Origin: Elusimicrobiota bacterium
GTDB taxonomy: Bacteria; Elusimicrobiota; Elusimicrobia; UBA1565; UBA9628
Direction: 5' to 3'
DNA: 64,000 nt
NCBI GenBank assembly: GCA_016218545.1
Contig: JACRDQ010000039.1
Span: 62,001 to 126,000, forward strand
Positions 8,325 through 17,011 of the stretch are shown one piece after another (the stretch's first letter is position 1; the number at the start of each line of letters is the position of its first letter). The translations under genes and the position numbers were made by a program. Below the pieces are notes generated by a model. The model was not told the DNA's origin and ran no database searches. It was given only the letters and a program-made list of their open reading frames with translations.

Positions 8325-10160
8325 CTACGGCGCGAGGCTCCGGCGCTTGAGCAGGAGGAAGGCGAGCTTGAGGTGCCGCGGCAGGACGTCCCCTGAGAGC
8401 GAGCTCATGATGCTGGCCGGGTTCTGGATCTCCACCGAGGCGCGCCGCTCCGGGTCGTAGCCGTTGCGGTACTCGTCGGCCAGGCCCATGGTGTGCCCGA
8501 ACTCGTGCGCCGCCGTGGCGTAGTGCAGGTCGCGGCTGAGCAGGATGACGTCAGGGCCGGCCATGGAGAGCCATTTGGCGTTGTCCCGGATGGTGAGGGC
8601 GCCCTGCGAGAAGGCGGCGCCCGGGGCCAGCTTGGTGATGGTCACCTCGGTCCTAAAGGCGTGGGTCTCGCCCCGGAACTCGAAGCTGCCCTGCCAGTAC
8701 TCCTCGATGGAGGCCTTGACGCTGCGGAGCACGTTGTCGTCCTGGATGTCGGTCTCGAAGGAGGCCTTGACCGCGTAGCCCCCTTTCTCCGGCACGAGGC
8801 GCAGGTTCTTGTTGTCGGGCACCCAGACGATGCCGTGGCTGCTGCCCGCGATGGAATCGGGGTTGATGAAGGTGTTGACCAGGGAGTACGAGGTCACGCG
8901 CTCGATGCCGCTGAAGAGCACCCCGGACTTGCGCTTGTAGTCCTCGAGCAGGCTGATGAGCTGCTGGGCCGTGAACTCCATGGCCCTGCGCGAGAGGGTG
9001 CCGCGCATGGCGATCTGATAGCGGCTGAGGTGCTTCTCGACGAGGAACTGCCACTGCTTGACCGTGGCCGCCCAGTCCGCGGTCTTGTTGACCAGGGAGA
9101 CCTCGCCGTCGCGGCTCTTGCCGCGCTGGTCCTTGGGAGGGGCCGGCTTGATCTGCCAAGGGTGCTCGGGTTTCTGTTGGGCCTGCCCCGTCTCGCCGGA
9201 CGGGGCGGTCCTGGACTGGGCCGGAGAGGGTGCCAGCAGGCTCTCGACCTTGCCGTGGAGCTTGCGCAGGGTCCGGATGGTCTGCAGGTAGTGGGTGACC
9301 TCGAAGAGGGCGGCGCGGCTGGACAGGAAGCGGCGGTCCACTTCCGCGAGCACGCGGCGCTGCATGGGCTTGAGGCCGGGGTTCTGGCTGAGGGCCCGCA
9401 CCGTGACGCTGAGCTGGTCGTTGAGGGCCTGGCTGAGCCGGCTGCGCTCCACGGGAGGCAGGCCGCTCTCGGCCACCCGGCGCAGGCACCCGACCAGGGA
9501 GCTCAGGGCCAGGGCCATGGCTTGCCGCTCGTTGCGCAGCCAGGGCACGATCCGGGCCGTGGCAGCGGGATGGCCGAGGATGAAGGCATGGAAGCCGGGC
9601 GCGGTGAGGAGCGGCCTGGGCCCGGTGACGAGCTCCCCGTAGAGCCAGGAGACCTGGGCTTGGGTGAGGGGAGCGGCAGGCCCTGCAGGAGGCAGGTCGT
9701 CCTGGGCCTGGACCTGGGCCGCTCCGGTCATGGCTTTCTCGATGTCCTGCCCGGCCTTCCTGCTCTGGTCAGGAGTGGACTTGAGGTCAGCGGCCAGGGC
9801 CATGGGCTCGGCCATGGCTTCGGTGAGCTGCCTGACCTTGGCTTCGACGCGCTCCGGGGACTTGACCTCGACCGGGACCTCGGCCATGGCCGGCACCGCA
9901 GGCGCGGAGGCTTGGAGCTGGAACTCGGGAGCCGGCAGGCTCAGGGGAGAGGCTGAAAGGGGTGTCAGGCCCAGGCTGGGAGCAGCGATGCTCGGGGTCA
10001 GGCCTGTCTGGAACGTCCCCCCAGCGAGCGGGGAGAGGGCAGCGGCCTGGACCGCGGAAGGGATGGCCTTGACCCTGATCGGGGCGGTCCGGGCGCTTTG
10101 GGACCAGGCAGAGCCGGTCAGGACCAAACAGACCGCCAATACTCGGGACAGGAGCGTCAT
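8325..10160 (-). CDS. Secreted metzincin-type zinc metalloprotease, large N-terminal region unknown
   Basis: A 611-residue protein starting MTLLSRVLAVCLVLTGSAWS, a clear Sec signal. The active site AAHEFGHTMGLADEY (about residue 545) matches the metzincin HExxHxxGxxD/H consensus, with Asp as third zinc ligand. A Met-turn (NPASIMSS) lies about 27 residues later, as in that clan. The first ~300 residues are Ala/Pro/Leu-rich and helical with no domain I recognise. A TTG two codons upstream (10166) is an alternative start. Expected to act in the periplasm or outside the cell. Substrate unknown. Confidence 0.7.
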   Translation of the reverse strand: MTLLSRVLAVCLVLTGSAWSQSARTAPIRVKAIPSAVQAAALSPLAGGTFQTGLTPSIAAPSLGLTPLSASPLSLPAPEFQLQASAPAVPAMAEVPVEVKSPERVEAKVRQLTEAMAEPMALAADLKSTPDQSRKAGQDIEKAMTGAAQVQAQDDLPPAGPAAPLTQAQVSWLYGELVTGPRPLLTAPGFHAFILGHPAATARIVPWLRNERQAMALALSSLVGCLRRVAESGLPPVERSRLSQALNDQLSVTVRALSQNPGLKPMQRRVLAEVDRRFLSSRAALFEVTHYLQTIRTLRKLHGKVESLLAPSPAQSRTAPSGETGQAQQKPEHPWQIKPAPPKDQRGKSRDGEVSLVNKTADWAATVKQWQFLVEKHLSRYQIAMRGTLSRRAMEFTAQQLISLLEDYKRKSGVLFSGIERVTSYSLVNTFINPDSIAGSSHGIVWVPDNKNLRLVPEKGGYAVKASFETDIQDDNVLRSVKASIEEYWQGSFEFRGETHAFRTEVTITKLAPGAAFSQGALTIRDNAKWLSMAGPDVILLSRDLHYATAAHEFGHTMGLADEYRNGYDPERRASVEIQNPASIMSSLSGDVLPRHLKLAFLLLKRRSLAP

Positions 10161-10167
10161 CTTCAAG

Positions 10168-10173
10168 ATTATG
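10168..10173 (-). promoter_or_regulatory. Possible -10 box of the metalloprotease gene
   Basis: On the minus strand CATAAT lies 7 bases before the ATG at 10160, in the 78-bp gap separating this gene from the TPR gene upstream. No strong -35 is seen. Transcription from here would be leaderless or nearly so. Confidence 0.3.
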
Positions 10174-10244
10174 ACGGTGGAATCAGGGTTACGGGAGGGT
10201 CCTAGGACCCAGCCGGCGGGAGAAGAAGGCCTAGAACGGAGGAC

Positions 10245-11342
10245 CTAAGTATAGATCTCCAGATGCGCGTGCAGCCCGGTTTTCCTCGCCAGGCAGAGGC
10301 CCTGGTCGAAGAGCTTCTCAGCCTCGGCGGTGCGGCCCATGGCGTGCCTGACCGAGGCCAGGGCCATGAGGCTGAGCACCATGCCGCGGTGCTCGTTGAA
10401 CCTGGAGAACCCGTCTAAGGCGAGCTTCATCCTGGAGTCCGCGTCCTGGAGCCGGCCCTCGGCCATGGCGATCTTGCCCAAGCCCCAGTCCACGTACGCG
10501 AGGTCCACCGGGTCATTGATCTTCGAGTAGAGCTGGTGCGACGCGGCGTAGCGTCGGCCGGCTTCCTTGAGCCTGCCCAGCTGCCTGAGGCAGTTGCCTT
10601 GCCCGCATTCGGCATAGGCTTGCGCGAAGAGGTCCTGGGTCTTGGCAAAGACCTTCCTGCTCTCCTGGTACCAGGCCAGGGCCTTGGACAGATCGCCCTT
10701 GATGCGCTCGATGCCCCCCAGCCCGAGCATGGCATAGCCTGCTCCTGTGGGGTCCTTGGCCATGAGCGCCAGGAGCCTGGACTGCCGGTAGTCTTTGAGC
10801 GAGCCTTCCAGGTCCCCGCTGAATCGTCGCGCGCCTCCCAGGGCCCAGAGCACGAAGGCCATGGCGGCAGGGTCCTTGCGCTTGCGGAAGAGCTTGAGGA
10901 AGGCGGTGAGGGCCCGGATGCTGGCGGGATAGAGTCCTTCCGCCCTGTCGAGCAGGACGCTTTCAAGCCTGCACCGCTCAGCGAGGTCCAAGAGCCCCTC
11001 TTTCTCGGCCAATGCGAGCCCCTGGGCCAGGAGCCTGCGGGCCTTGGGGCACTCGCCAAGGCTCCGCAGGGCTGAGACCAGGCCCAGGCAGGCTTCAAGC
11101 CAGCGCTCAGGGTCGCTCGAGCGCTTCGTCAGAGACAGGGCAGCCTCGTACCATGTGCCGCAGTTGCCCAAGCTCCCCATGGACCTGAGGCACTCCGCAG
11201 CCAGGAACGCGTGCTCGCCGGCCAAGGCTCGGGGCGCGCCATGGCCCAGGGCCAGCAAGGCGTCCTGGGGTTTGGCCCTGTCCAACAGGGCCTGGGCCTT
11301 CTCGAGGTTGCGGACTGCCTTCAGCGTCGCGTTCTTGCTCAT
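10245..11342 (-). CDS. TPR-repeat protein
   Basis: A 365-residue all-helical protein without signal peptide or membrane segment. It is built of roughly 34-40-residue tetratricopeptide repeats; examples are WYEAALSLTKRSSDPERWLEACLGL, DLEGSLKDYRQSRLLALMAKD, DLSKALAWYQESRKVFAKTQD and LKEAGRRYAASHQLYSKINDP (each shown only in part of its repeat). Such proteins are protein-interaction scaffolds. The ATG overlaps the stop of the ceramidase-like gene (ATGA). No enzymatic motif. Specific role unknown. Confidence 0.75.
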   Translation of the reverse strand: MSKNATLKAVRNLEKAQALLDRAKPQDALLALGHGAPRALAGEHAFLAAECLRSMGSLGNCGTWYEAALSLTKRSSDPERWLEACLGLVSALRSLGECPKARRLLAQGLALAEKEGLLDLAERCRLESVLLDRAEGLYPASIRALTAFLKLFRKRKDPAAMAFVLWALGGARRFSGDLEGSLKDYRQSRLLALMAKDPTGAGYAMLGLGGIERIKGDLSKALAWYQESRKVFAKTQDLFAQAYAECGQGNCLRQLGRLKEAGRRYAASHQLYSKINDPVDLAYVDWGLGKIAMAEGRLQDADSRMKLALDGFSRFNEHRGMVLSLMALASVRHAMGRTAEAEKLFDQGLCLARKTGLHAHLEIYT

Positions 11343-12796
11343 CGCATCAGCCTCCGGGCTGCGTCGGTCACGATCCCTGTCGCCGACCTTCCGATGGAAT
11401 TGGTCTCCTCGTAGTGATGCCCTGGCATGCGGGGAAGGAGCGTCAGGCTCTTGCGGATCTTGAAGTCGTACTCAGGCACGATGTACCCGATCTGGTCATT
11501 GGCCAGGTTCACGATGAAAGGCGTCCGGCAAGGCATGAGCTCCCTGAGATAAGGGCCTGCCGGGGCTTGGGAAAGGTCGGGAGGGTCCGGGTTGGCCGGA
11601 TCCGTGAGGGGTTGGGAGCCTCGGTACTCGCCCTTGTAGCCGCCCAAGGCCAGTTCAGGGAAGAGCTCGCCTGGGATCCCCAAGCCGCAGGCCTGGCCCA
11701 GCTTGAGGAAGCTCACCTCGGTCCTGACCCACGGCCGGTCCTCCTCGGAGAGCCGGGTGAAGAGGTGCCGGGCAGCCAGGGTGTAGGCTTTGCTCTCCGC
11801 TAGAGGTTTTCCCGCCGCGTCGAAGAGCGGATGTCCGAAGGTCAGGGAAGGCAGGAACAGGAGGTAGCGCGAGTTCTCCACAGGCAGGGAGACTTCTTCC
11901 GACCTGTACTCCACCTTGAACCCGGCAAGGGCCTTGGCCTTGGACAAGGCCTTGAGCGCGGACCCTGCCAGCTCAGAGCCGATGCGCTCGACCTCGGCGA
12001 AGCCCCTGGGACCCTCGAGTTCAGGGGTCATGAGCCCGCCGATGGACCCGGCGAGGAACAGGCAGGCTCCTCCGCGCTCAGCCTCGAGCTTGGCGCACAG
12101 GGCCCCTGCGAAATCGGCGCTCACCAGGTCATTGCCCGCGTCGAGCACCTCGGGGTGGCAGGACCAGTTCACCAGGGTCGCGATGGGCTTGCCGTCGAGG
12201 GTCTCGGCTGAGACCACGGTCAGGTGCGGGTCGATGACCGCCGGGTCGCGCCGGTCCCTGCAGAGCCCCTTGGGGTCGAGCCTGGCAGCCGCGGTCTTGA
12301 GCTTGGCCGGCTTCATCCGGTCATAGGCGGTCAGGACCGCCGCGGCCACAGCCTCCTTGACGCCTCTGAGGTAGCCCCGGTCCACGCCCGAGATCCCGGG
12401 CGCAGGCCCCCACATGCCCAGGGTGTCGGGCGCGGAGTGCGTGTGGCCGGCGGCGACGAAGAGGCTGCGTTCCGGGGTGTCGAAGCGCGCCATCCTGCGC
12501 AGGTCGAGCACGTCGGCGCGATAGAGGCCCAAGAGGTCCAGGGAGGCCACGGCCACGGTCTTCGTGCCGTCGGAGAAGACCGCGACCCTGGCGTAGAGCT
12601 TGTCGTGCACGCCCCTGGCTCTGCGGCCCTTGGCTCCGTAGCCTGCCAGGAGCACCCGGTGGGTGTCCAGGCTCGGGGTGATGTCCACGGAATAGGCCCC
12701 TGCCATGGAGACCTTGGGCGAGGCAAAAGCCCGGCCGCTGCCCTGGGCCAGGATGAGGGCCAGGCAGGCCGCTGTCCGGCGCGCGCTAGCCTTCAT
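11339..12796 (-). CDS. Neutral/alkaline ceramidase-like secreted protein
   Basis: A 485-residue protein starting at ATG 12796 with a GGGAGGGGGA ribosome site; the open frame extends further upstream only as a shadow. Signal peptide residues 1-24 (cleaved after AFA). The core resembles the N-terminal domain of neutral/alkaline non-lysosomal ceramidases: YSVDITPSL, VASLDLLGL, the metal-binding AAGHTHSAPDT, and NWSCHPEVL, with SADFAGAL later. True ceramidases are longer and have a C-terminal Ig-like domain that is not obvious here. Related proteins include uncharacterised hydrolases, so sphingolipid substrate is not assured. Confidence 0.68.
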   Translation of the reverse strand: MKASARRTAACLALILAQGSGRAFASPKVSMAGAYSVDITPSLDTHRVLLAGYGAKGRRARGVHDKLYARVAVFSDGTKTVAVASLDLLGLYRADVLDLRRMARFDTPERSLFVAAGHTHSAPDTLGMWGPAPGISGVDRGYLRGVKEAVAAAVLTAYDRMKPAKLKTAAARLDPKGLCRDRRDPAVIDPHLTVVSAETLDGKPIATLVNWSCHPEVLDAGNDLVSADFAGALCAKLEAERGGACLFLAGSIGGLMTPELEGPRGFAEVERIGSELAGSALKALSKAKALAGFKVEYRSEEVSLPVENSRYLLFLPSLTFGHPLFDAAGKPLAESKAYTLAARHLFTRLSEEDRPWVRTEVSFLKLGQACGLGIPGELFPELALGGYKGEYRGSQPLTDPANPDPPDLSQAPAGPYLRELMPCRTPFIVNLANDQIGYIVPEYDFKIRKSLTLLPRMPGHHYEETNSIGRSATGIVTDAARRLMR

Positions 12797-13520
12797 TCCC
12801 CCTCCCATGGCGGCAGCCTCTCCTGAGCGGGCAGCCCTCGCACGAAGGGGTCTTCCTGCAGTGCTGTTTGGCGAGCTCCACGAACAGGGCGTGGCACTCG
12901 GCGTAGAGCCTGGCCGAGGACGGGAGCTTGGAGACGAGGAAGGCCTGGGCCTCGCGATAGGAGGAGCCGGGCCCGTACCAGCCCAAGCGGGAGCCGATGC
13001 GCAGGGTATAGGCGTCCACCACGAACGCGGCCCTGCCTCCTGCATAGAGGAGGATCGAGTCCGCGGTCTCTTGCCCGATGCCGTGCAGGGACAGGAGCTC
13101 CTCGCGCAGCTCGGACAAGGGCCCGCTGAGCCAGGCTCTGAGCCCCCCCCTCTTGCCTCGGGCATGGGAGGCGAAGGCCTTCACCTTGAGGGCTTTCTGC
13201 CGGAAGTAGCCCGAGGAGCGGATGAGGCGCTCGAGCCTGGGGCCGGGCATGGAGGCGAGCCGGTCCAGGCGCATGGCGCCCTCTTCGACGAGCCGGGACA
13301 CGGCGCGGGAGGCATTGGTCCAGGCCGTGTTCTGGGTCAGCAGGGCTCCGACGCAGACCTCGAGCCTCTGGGCCTCGGTGAGCTCGTCCCACACTCCGGG
13401 ACGATACGCGGGAGCCGAACCTCTGGCCGGGGTCACGGGCCACCAGCCTTGCGGCCCGAACCGGGCCAGCAGGGCGGTGCAGGCTGCGGCTGGAGTCCAG
13501 ACCTTGGTCGCGACAGGCAC
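12786..13520 (-). CDS. Endonuclease III-family (HhH-GPD) DNA glycosylase lacking the lyase lysine
   Basis: A 244-residue HhH-GPD protein starting at GTG 13520. It has the helix-hairpin-helix LHGIGQETADSILLYA followed by the catalytic Asp in FVVDAYTLR, and a C-terminal [4Fe-4S] motif C-x5-C-x2-C-x5-C (CRKTPSCEGCPLRRGC). In EndoIII the hairpin carries GRKTA, with Lys as the beta-lyase nucleophile; here that position is Glu (GQETA). This resembles MagIII-type 3-methyladenine glycosylases, so a monofunctional glycosylase acting on damaged bases is more likely than classic Nth. It overlaps the downstream gene by 11 bases. Confidence 0.82.
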   Translation of the reverse strand: MPVATKVWTPAAACTALLARFGPQGWWPVTPARGSAPAYRPGVWDELTEAQRLEVCVGALLTQNTAWTNASRAVSRLVEEGAMRLDRLASMPGPRLERLIRSSGYFRQKALKVKAFASHARGKRGGLRAWLSGPLSELREELLSLHGIGQETADSILLYAGGRAAFVVDAYTLRIGSRLGWYGPGSSYREAQAFLVSKLPSSARLYAECHALFVELAKQHCRKTPSCEGCPLRRGCRHGRGNEG

Positions 13521-13534
13521 TATGATCGGAGCAC

Positions 13535-13903
13535 TTAGGAGGCGAGGACCTTGTCCAGCTTCTTGTAGAGCTTCTCCTGGTCGAAGGGCTTGGTGAGGTA
13601 GTCGGAGGCGCCGTGCTGGAAGGCGGTCTCGATGTCGCCCATGCGGTCGAGGGCGGTGATCATCACGATCTTGATGCCCTTGGTGGCCGGGTCGGACTTG
13701 AGGATGCGGCACACGTCGAAGCCGCCCATGCGGGGCATGAGGATGTCGAGGAGGAGGACCTCGGGGTGCTCCTTGCGGCAGAGCTCCACGGCCTCGACCC
13801 CGTCTGCGGCGGTGAACACCTTGTAGCCCCGCGCGGACATGAGGGCCTTGATGTTCTCGGAGACGGAGAACTCGTCCTCGGCGATGACCACCTTGATGGA
13901 CAT
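13535..13903 (-). CDS. Single-domain response regulator
   Basis: A 122-residue receiver with no output domain. Acidic residues in VVIAEDEFSVSE, phospho-acceptor Asp in LLLDILMPRMGGFD (about residue 52), switch Thr in IVMITALD, Lys in YLTKPFDQ. It follows the sensor-kinase-like gene by 26 bases, a gap containing a T-rich stretch. It likely works with that protein. PilH/CheY-like roles are possible; the output is unknown. Confidence 0.88.
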   Translation of the reverse strand: MSIKVVIAEDEFSVSENIKALMSARGYKVFTAADGVEAVELCRKEHPEVLLLDILMPRMGGFDVCRILKSDPATKGIKIVMITALDRMGDIETAFQHGASDYLTKPFDQEKLYKKLDKVLAS

Positions 13904-13929
13904 GGCGCTATCTTACAAAAAAAAGCCTT

Positions 13930-14736
13930 TCACGAGGGTCTGAGCGCGGCCACGGCAGGCGGCTTGAGGGTCGTGGGCAGGCGCAGCATGAGGCGCGAGA
14001 GGCCGTCAGGGTCCACCCCGAACCCGAAGTCCCCGCCCTGGAGCCTGGCGATGATCCGGAGCACGCCCAGGCCCATGCCCACGGAGCAGAGCTGCTGGTT
14101 GGGCCGCCGCACCGCCGGGTAGTAGAGCTCCAGGGAGCGCTCCGCCTCCTCGGCCGACATCTTGGACCCCTGGTAGACGATCACGGTCTCGACCTCGCCC
14201 GGCAGGGCACGGGAGAGGATGGTGATGTCCCCGCCGGCGCGGAACTTGCGCGCGTGGAAGAGCATGCTGGAGACGGTCCGGAAGAGCCGGTCCGGGTCGG
14301 CCATGACCGGAGGCACGGCCCCGATCTCGAGGTTGACCTTGACGTCCGTCTCGGCCACGGAGGAGCCCACGGCGCGGACCACGCCCTCCACCGCGTCCTG
14401 GATCGAGCAGGACTCGACGTAGATGACGAGGTCCCGCCTCATCACGTAGTGGATGAGATCGCGCAGTTCCCCCACGATGGAGCCCATGCGGCTGGTCTGC
14501 GCGCGCATGAGCTGCATCCATTTCATCTGGTCCTGCGGGAACTCGCCGAACACGCCGCTGAGGAAATTGAGGGCCGTCATGTTGACCGCGGTGAGAGGAG
14601 TGTTGATCTCGTGCCCGGCAAAGCAGAGGAGCCGGCCCAGCTTGTCCACGGACCTGCGCCAGAGGAAGAAGGCCGCGATGGACGCGAGCGCGGCGCCCAG
14701 GAGGAGGCCCAGCCAGAAGAGCTCGATGGCGCTCAT
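13930..14736 (-). CDS. Membrane histidine-kinase-like protein with degenerate ATP site
   Basis: A 268-residue protein starting at ATG 14736. One N-terminal membrane segment (residues ~5-26), then an H-box CFAGHEINTPLTAVNM with the putative phospho-His at residue 42. The C-terminal ATPase-like domain retains a G2-like stretch (GMGLGVLRIIARLQGGDFGF), but the N-box reads SMLFHARKF, lacking the usual Asn, and the expected DxGxG box is replaced by VYQGSKMS. No sensor domain. It overlaps the carbonic-anhydrase-like gene (ATGA) and is followed by a receiver gene. Kinase activity is doubtful; it may act as phosphatase or scaffold. Confidence 0.75.
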   Translation of the reverse strand: MSAIELFWLGLLLGAALASIAAFFLWRRSVDKLGRLLCFAGHEINTPLTAVNMTALNFLSGVFGEFPQDQMKWMQLMRAQTSRMGSIVGELRDLIHYVMRRDLVIYVESCSIQDAVEGVVRAVGSSVAETDVKVNLEIGAVPPVMADPDRLFRTVSSMLFHARKFRAGGDITILSRALPGEVETVIVYQGSKMSAEEAERSLELYYPAVRRPNQQLCSVGMGLGVLRIIARLQGGDFGFGVDPDGLSRLMLRLPTTLKPPAVAALRPS

Positions 14737-15257
14737 GGCTGGAACACCACCCTGCTCGTGGCCCGGGTCTTGGCCGCGTAGCCCACGTACTCCCTGGCGC
14801 TGGCGCGCAGCTCCTTGAGCGAGCTCTTGGGCAGCCTCTTGACCACCTTGGCGGGCAGGCCCAGCACGAGGCTGCGGGGGGGCGCCTTCAGCCCGGCCGG
14901 GACCACGGCTCCGGCGCCCACGATGCTGCCCGCGCCGATGGAGGCCTCCATGAGCACCGCGCCCATGCCGATGAGGCAGTCGTCGCCGATGATCGCGCCG
15001 TGGATGACCACGCCGTGCCCCACGGTCACCCGCTTGCCCAGCTTGGCCGGCTTGCCCTTGCGCGTGTGCACGACCGTGAGGTCCTGGATGTTGGTCTCCG
15101 AACCGATGGAGATCCTCTCCACGTCGCCGCGGAGCACGCACAGAGGCCAGACCGAGGCTCTGGGACCGAGGGAGACCTTGCCGATGACCTCGGCGGAGTC
15201 GTGGATGAAGGCGTCGGGAGCGATCTTGGGGCTGTTGCCGTTGAAGGTGCGTATCAT
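14733..15257 (-). CDS. Gamma-carbonic anhydrase-like hexapeptide protein
   Basis: A 174-residue left-handed beta-helix protein. Repeated hexapeptides occupy residues ~12-125 (IAPDAF, AEVIGKVSLG, ISIGSETNIQD, IGDDCLIGMGA). The three metal-binding His residues of the gamma-carbonic anhydrase/YrdA family are visible in TVVHTRKG and VGHGVVIHG. The family binds zinc or iron; many YrdA-type members are not demonstrably active CO2 hydratases. A TATAAT lies 12 bases before the ATG on the minus strand (15270-15275), making this the promoter-proximal gene of the 15.3-8.3 kb operon. Confidence 0.85.
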   Translation of the reverse strand: MIRTFNGNSPKIAPDAFIHDSAEVIGKVSLGPRASVWPLCVLRGDVERISIGSETNIQDLTVVHTRKGKPAKLGKRVTVGHGVVIHGAIIGDDCLIGMGAVLMEASIGAGSIVGAGAVVPAGLKAPPRSLVLGLPAKVVKRLPKSSLKELRASAREYVGYAAKTRATSRVVFQP

Positions 15258-15300
15258 GTATCCTTGGGGATTATAGCATGACCGAGCTTAAGCGAGGAAA

Positions 15301-15331
15301 TGGTTGCCTCGATGGCCGTAGGAGGCAACCA
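15301..15331 (+). promoter_or_regulatory. Perfect hairpin covering the nadB ribosome-binding site
   Basis: TGGTTGCCTC at 15301-15310 and GAGGCAACCA at 15322-15331 are exact reverse complements separated by 11 bases. The right arm includes most of the GGAGG Shine-Dalgarno (15321-15325) and the A of the nadB ATG, so folding should block initiation. The arm core TTGCCTC/GAGGCAA is shared with the hairpin at 5543-5565. Confidence 0.6.
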
Positions 15332-16974
15332 TGAACAAGGAATGCGATTTTCTCGTGCTCGGAAGCGGCATCGCGGGCTTGCTGGCCGCCCACAAGCTCT
15401 CGAGCCTGGGCCGCGTCGTCGTGGTCACCAAGAAGGACGCGGCCGAGTCCAACACCAACTACGCGCAGGGCGGCATCGCCGCCGTGACCTCGACAGCCGA
15501 CGACTTCGAGAGCCACGTGACCGACACCCTGCGGGCCGGGGCCGGGCTGTGCAACGAGGACATCGTGCGCCTGGTGGTGCGGGAGGGGCCGGAGCGCATC
15601 AAGGAGCTCATCGCGCTCGGGGTCCAGTTCACCCATGCCAAGGCCCTGCGGCGCTCGGGCAGCCGGGGCGCCATCAGCGAGGAGGTCACCGGCACCAACC
15701 TCGACCTCGGCCTGGAGGCCGGGCACTCCCACCGCCGGGTCCTGCACGCAGGAGACATCACCGGCCGCGAGATGGAGCGCGCCCTGCTCTCGCGCTGCAG
15801 GGAGAACACCCGCATCGCCATCCTGGAGAACTGCCTGGCCGTGAACCTCATCTGCGGCTCCGCCCGCGGAGCCAAGGAGCGCCAGCCCCGCTGTTTCGGG
15901 GCCTATGTCATGGACGAGCGCAGCGGCAGGATCCGTGCCCTGAGCGCCAAGGCCACCGTGCTCGCCACCGGCGGGGCGGGCAAGGTCTATCTCTGCACCA
16001 CCAACCCCGACACCGCGTCCGGCGACGGCATGGCCATGGCCTTCCGCAGCGGGGCCGCCATGGCCAACATGGAGTTCGTGCAGTTCCATCCCACCTGCCT
16101 CTTCCACCCCCAGGCCAAGTCCTTCCTGCTCTCCGAGGCCCTGCGCGGGGAAGGCGGCAGGCTCGTGCGCAAGGACGGCAGCGCCTTCATGGCCAAGTAC
16201 TCGCCCATGAAGGAGCTGGCGCCCCGCGACATCGTGGCCCGCGCCATCGACTCCGAGCTCAAGCGCACCGGCGACGACTGCGTCTACCTCGACATGACCG
16301 CGCTTCCCAGGAAATTCCTCAGGGAGCGCTTCCCCAACATCAACGAGAAGCTCCTGAGCTACGGCATCGACATGGCCGTCGAGCCCATCCCGGTCGTGCC
16401 CGCGGCCCACTACTTCTGCGGCGGGGTCAAGACCGATTCCTGGGGGGCCACCACCGTGCCCGGCCTCTACGCCTCGGGCGAGGTGGCCTGCACCGGCCTG
16501 CACGGCGCCAACCGCCTCGCCTCCAACTCCCTGCTCGAAGGCTGCGTGTTCAGCCACCGCATCTTCCTCAAGCTGGGCGAGCTCTGGCCGGGCTTGAAAC
16601 GCCTCGTCATCCCCCCTGCCAAGGCATGGAACCCGCGCAAAGCCGTGCCCATGGACGAGGCCGTGGTCATCACCCAGAACTGGGACGAGATCCGGCGCCT
16701 CATGTGGAACTACGTGGCCATCGTGCGCTCGGACCGCAGGCTCGACCGGGCGCTCCACCGCATGTGGCTCTTGAACGCCGAGATCGACCAGTACTACTGG
16801 AACTACATCCTCACCCCTGACCTCGTGGAGCTGCGGAACCTCGCCGTGGTCGCGACCCTGGTCATCACCTCGGCGCGCAAGCGCAAGGAGAGCCGCGGCC
16901 TGCACTTCAACCTCGACCACCCCAGGGCCCTGGCCAGGGAACTGCGCGACACCGTGCTCGTCAAGAAGCGCTAG
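15331..16974 (+). CDS. nadB: L-aspartate oxidase
   Basis: A 547-residue FAD enzyme oxidising aspartate to iminoaspartate, the first step of NAD synthesis. FAD-binding GSGIAGLLAAHKL near residue 11, SNTNYAQGGIAAV around residue 40, GGAGKVY, the catalytic region VQFHPTCL, then EPIPVVPAAHYFCGGV and the LHGANRLASNSLLEG motif near residue 392, all typical of NadB. The C-terminal helical domain is present. nadA/nadC are not adjacent. Expression may be controlled by the hairpin on its ribosome site. Confidence 0.95.
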   Translation: MNKECDFLVLGSGIAGLLAAHKLSSLGRVVVVTKKDAAESNTNYAQGGIAAVTSTADDFESHVTDTLRAGAGLCNEDIVRLVVREGPERIKELIALGVQFTHAKALRRSGSRGAISEEVTGTNLDLGLEAGHSHRRVLHAGDITGREMERALLSRCRENTRIAILENCLAVNLICGSARGAKERQPRCFGAYVMDERSGRIRALSAKATVLATGGAGKVYLCTTNPDTASGDGMAMAFRSGAAMANMEFVQFHPTCLFHPQAKSFLLSEALRGEGGRLVRKDGSAFMAKYSPMKELAPRDIVARAIDSELKRTGDDCVYLDMTALPRKFLRERFPNINEKLLSYGIDMAVEPIPVVPAAHYFCGGVKTDSWGATTVPGLYASGEVACTGLHGANRLASNSLLEGCVFSHRIFLKLGELWPGLKRLVIPPAKAWNPRKAVPMDEAVVITQNWDEIRRLMWNYVAIVRSDRRLDRALHRMWLLNAEIDQYYWNYILTPDLVELRNLAVVATLVITSARKRKESRGLHFNLDHPRALARELRDTVLVKKR

Positions 16975-17011
16975 CGCCCTGTATCCCTGCCTCGGCGAGC
17001 CAGGCCCCGGC

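Noticed and set aside
8493..9956. 487-codon plus-strand frame opposite the metzincin
   Set aside because: Low-complexity Gly/Leu/Glu-rich shadow; the opposite strand has a signal peptide and zinc site.
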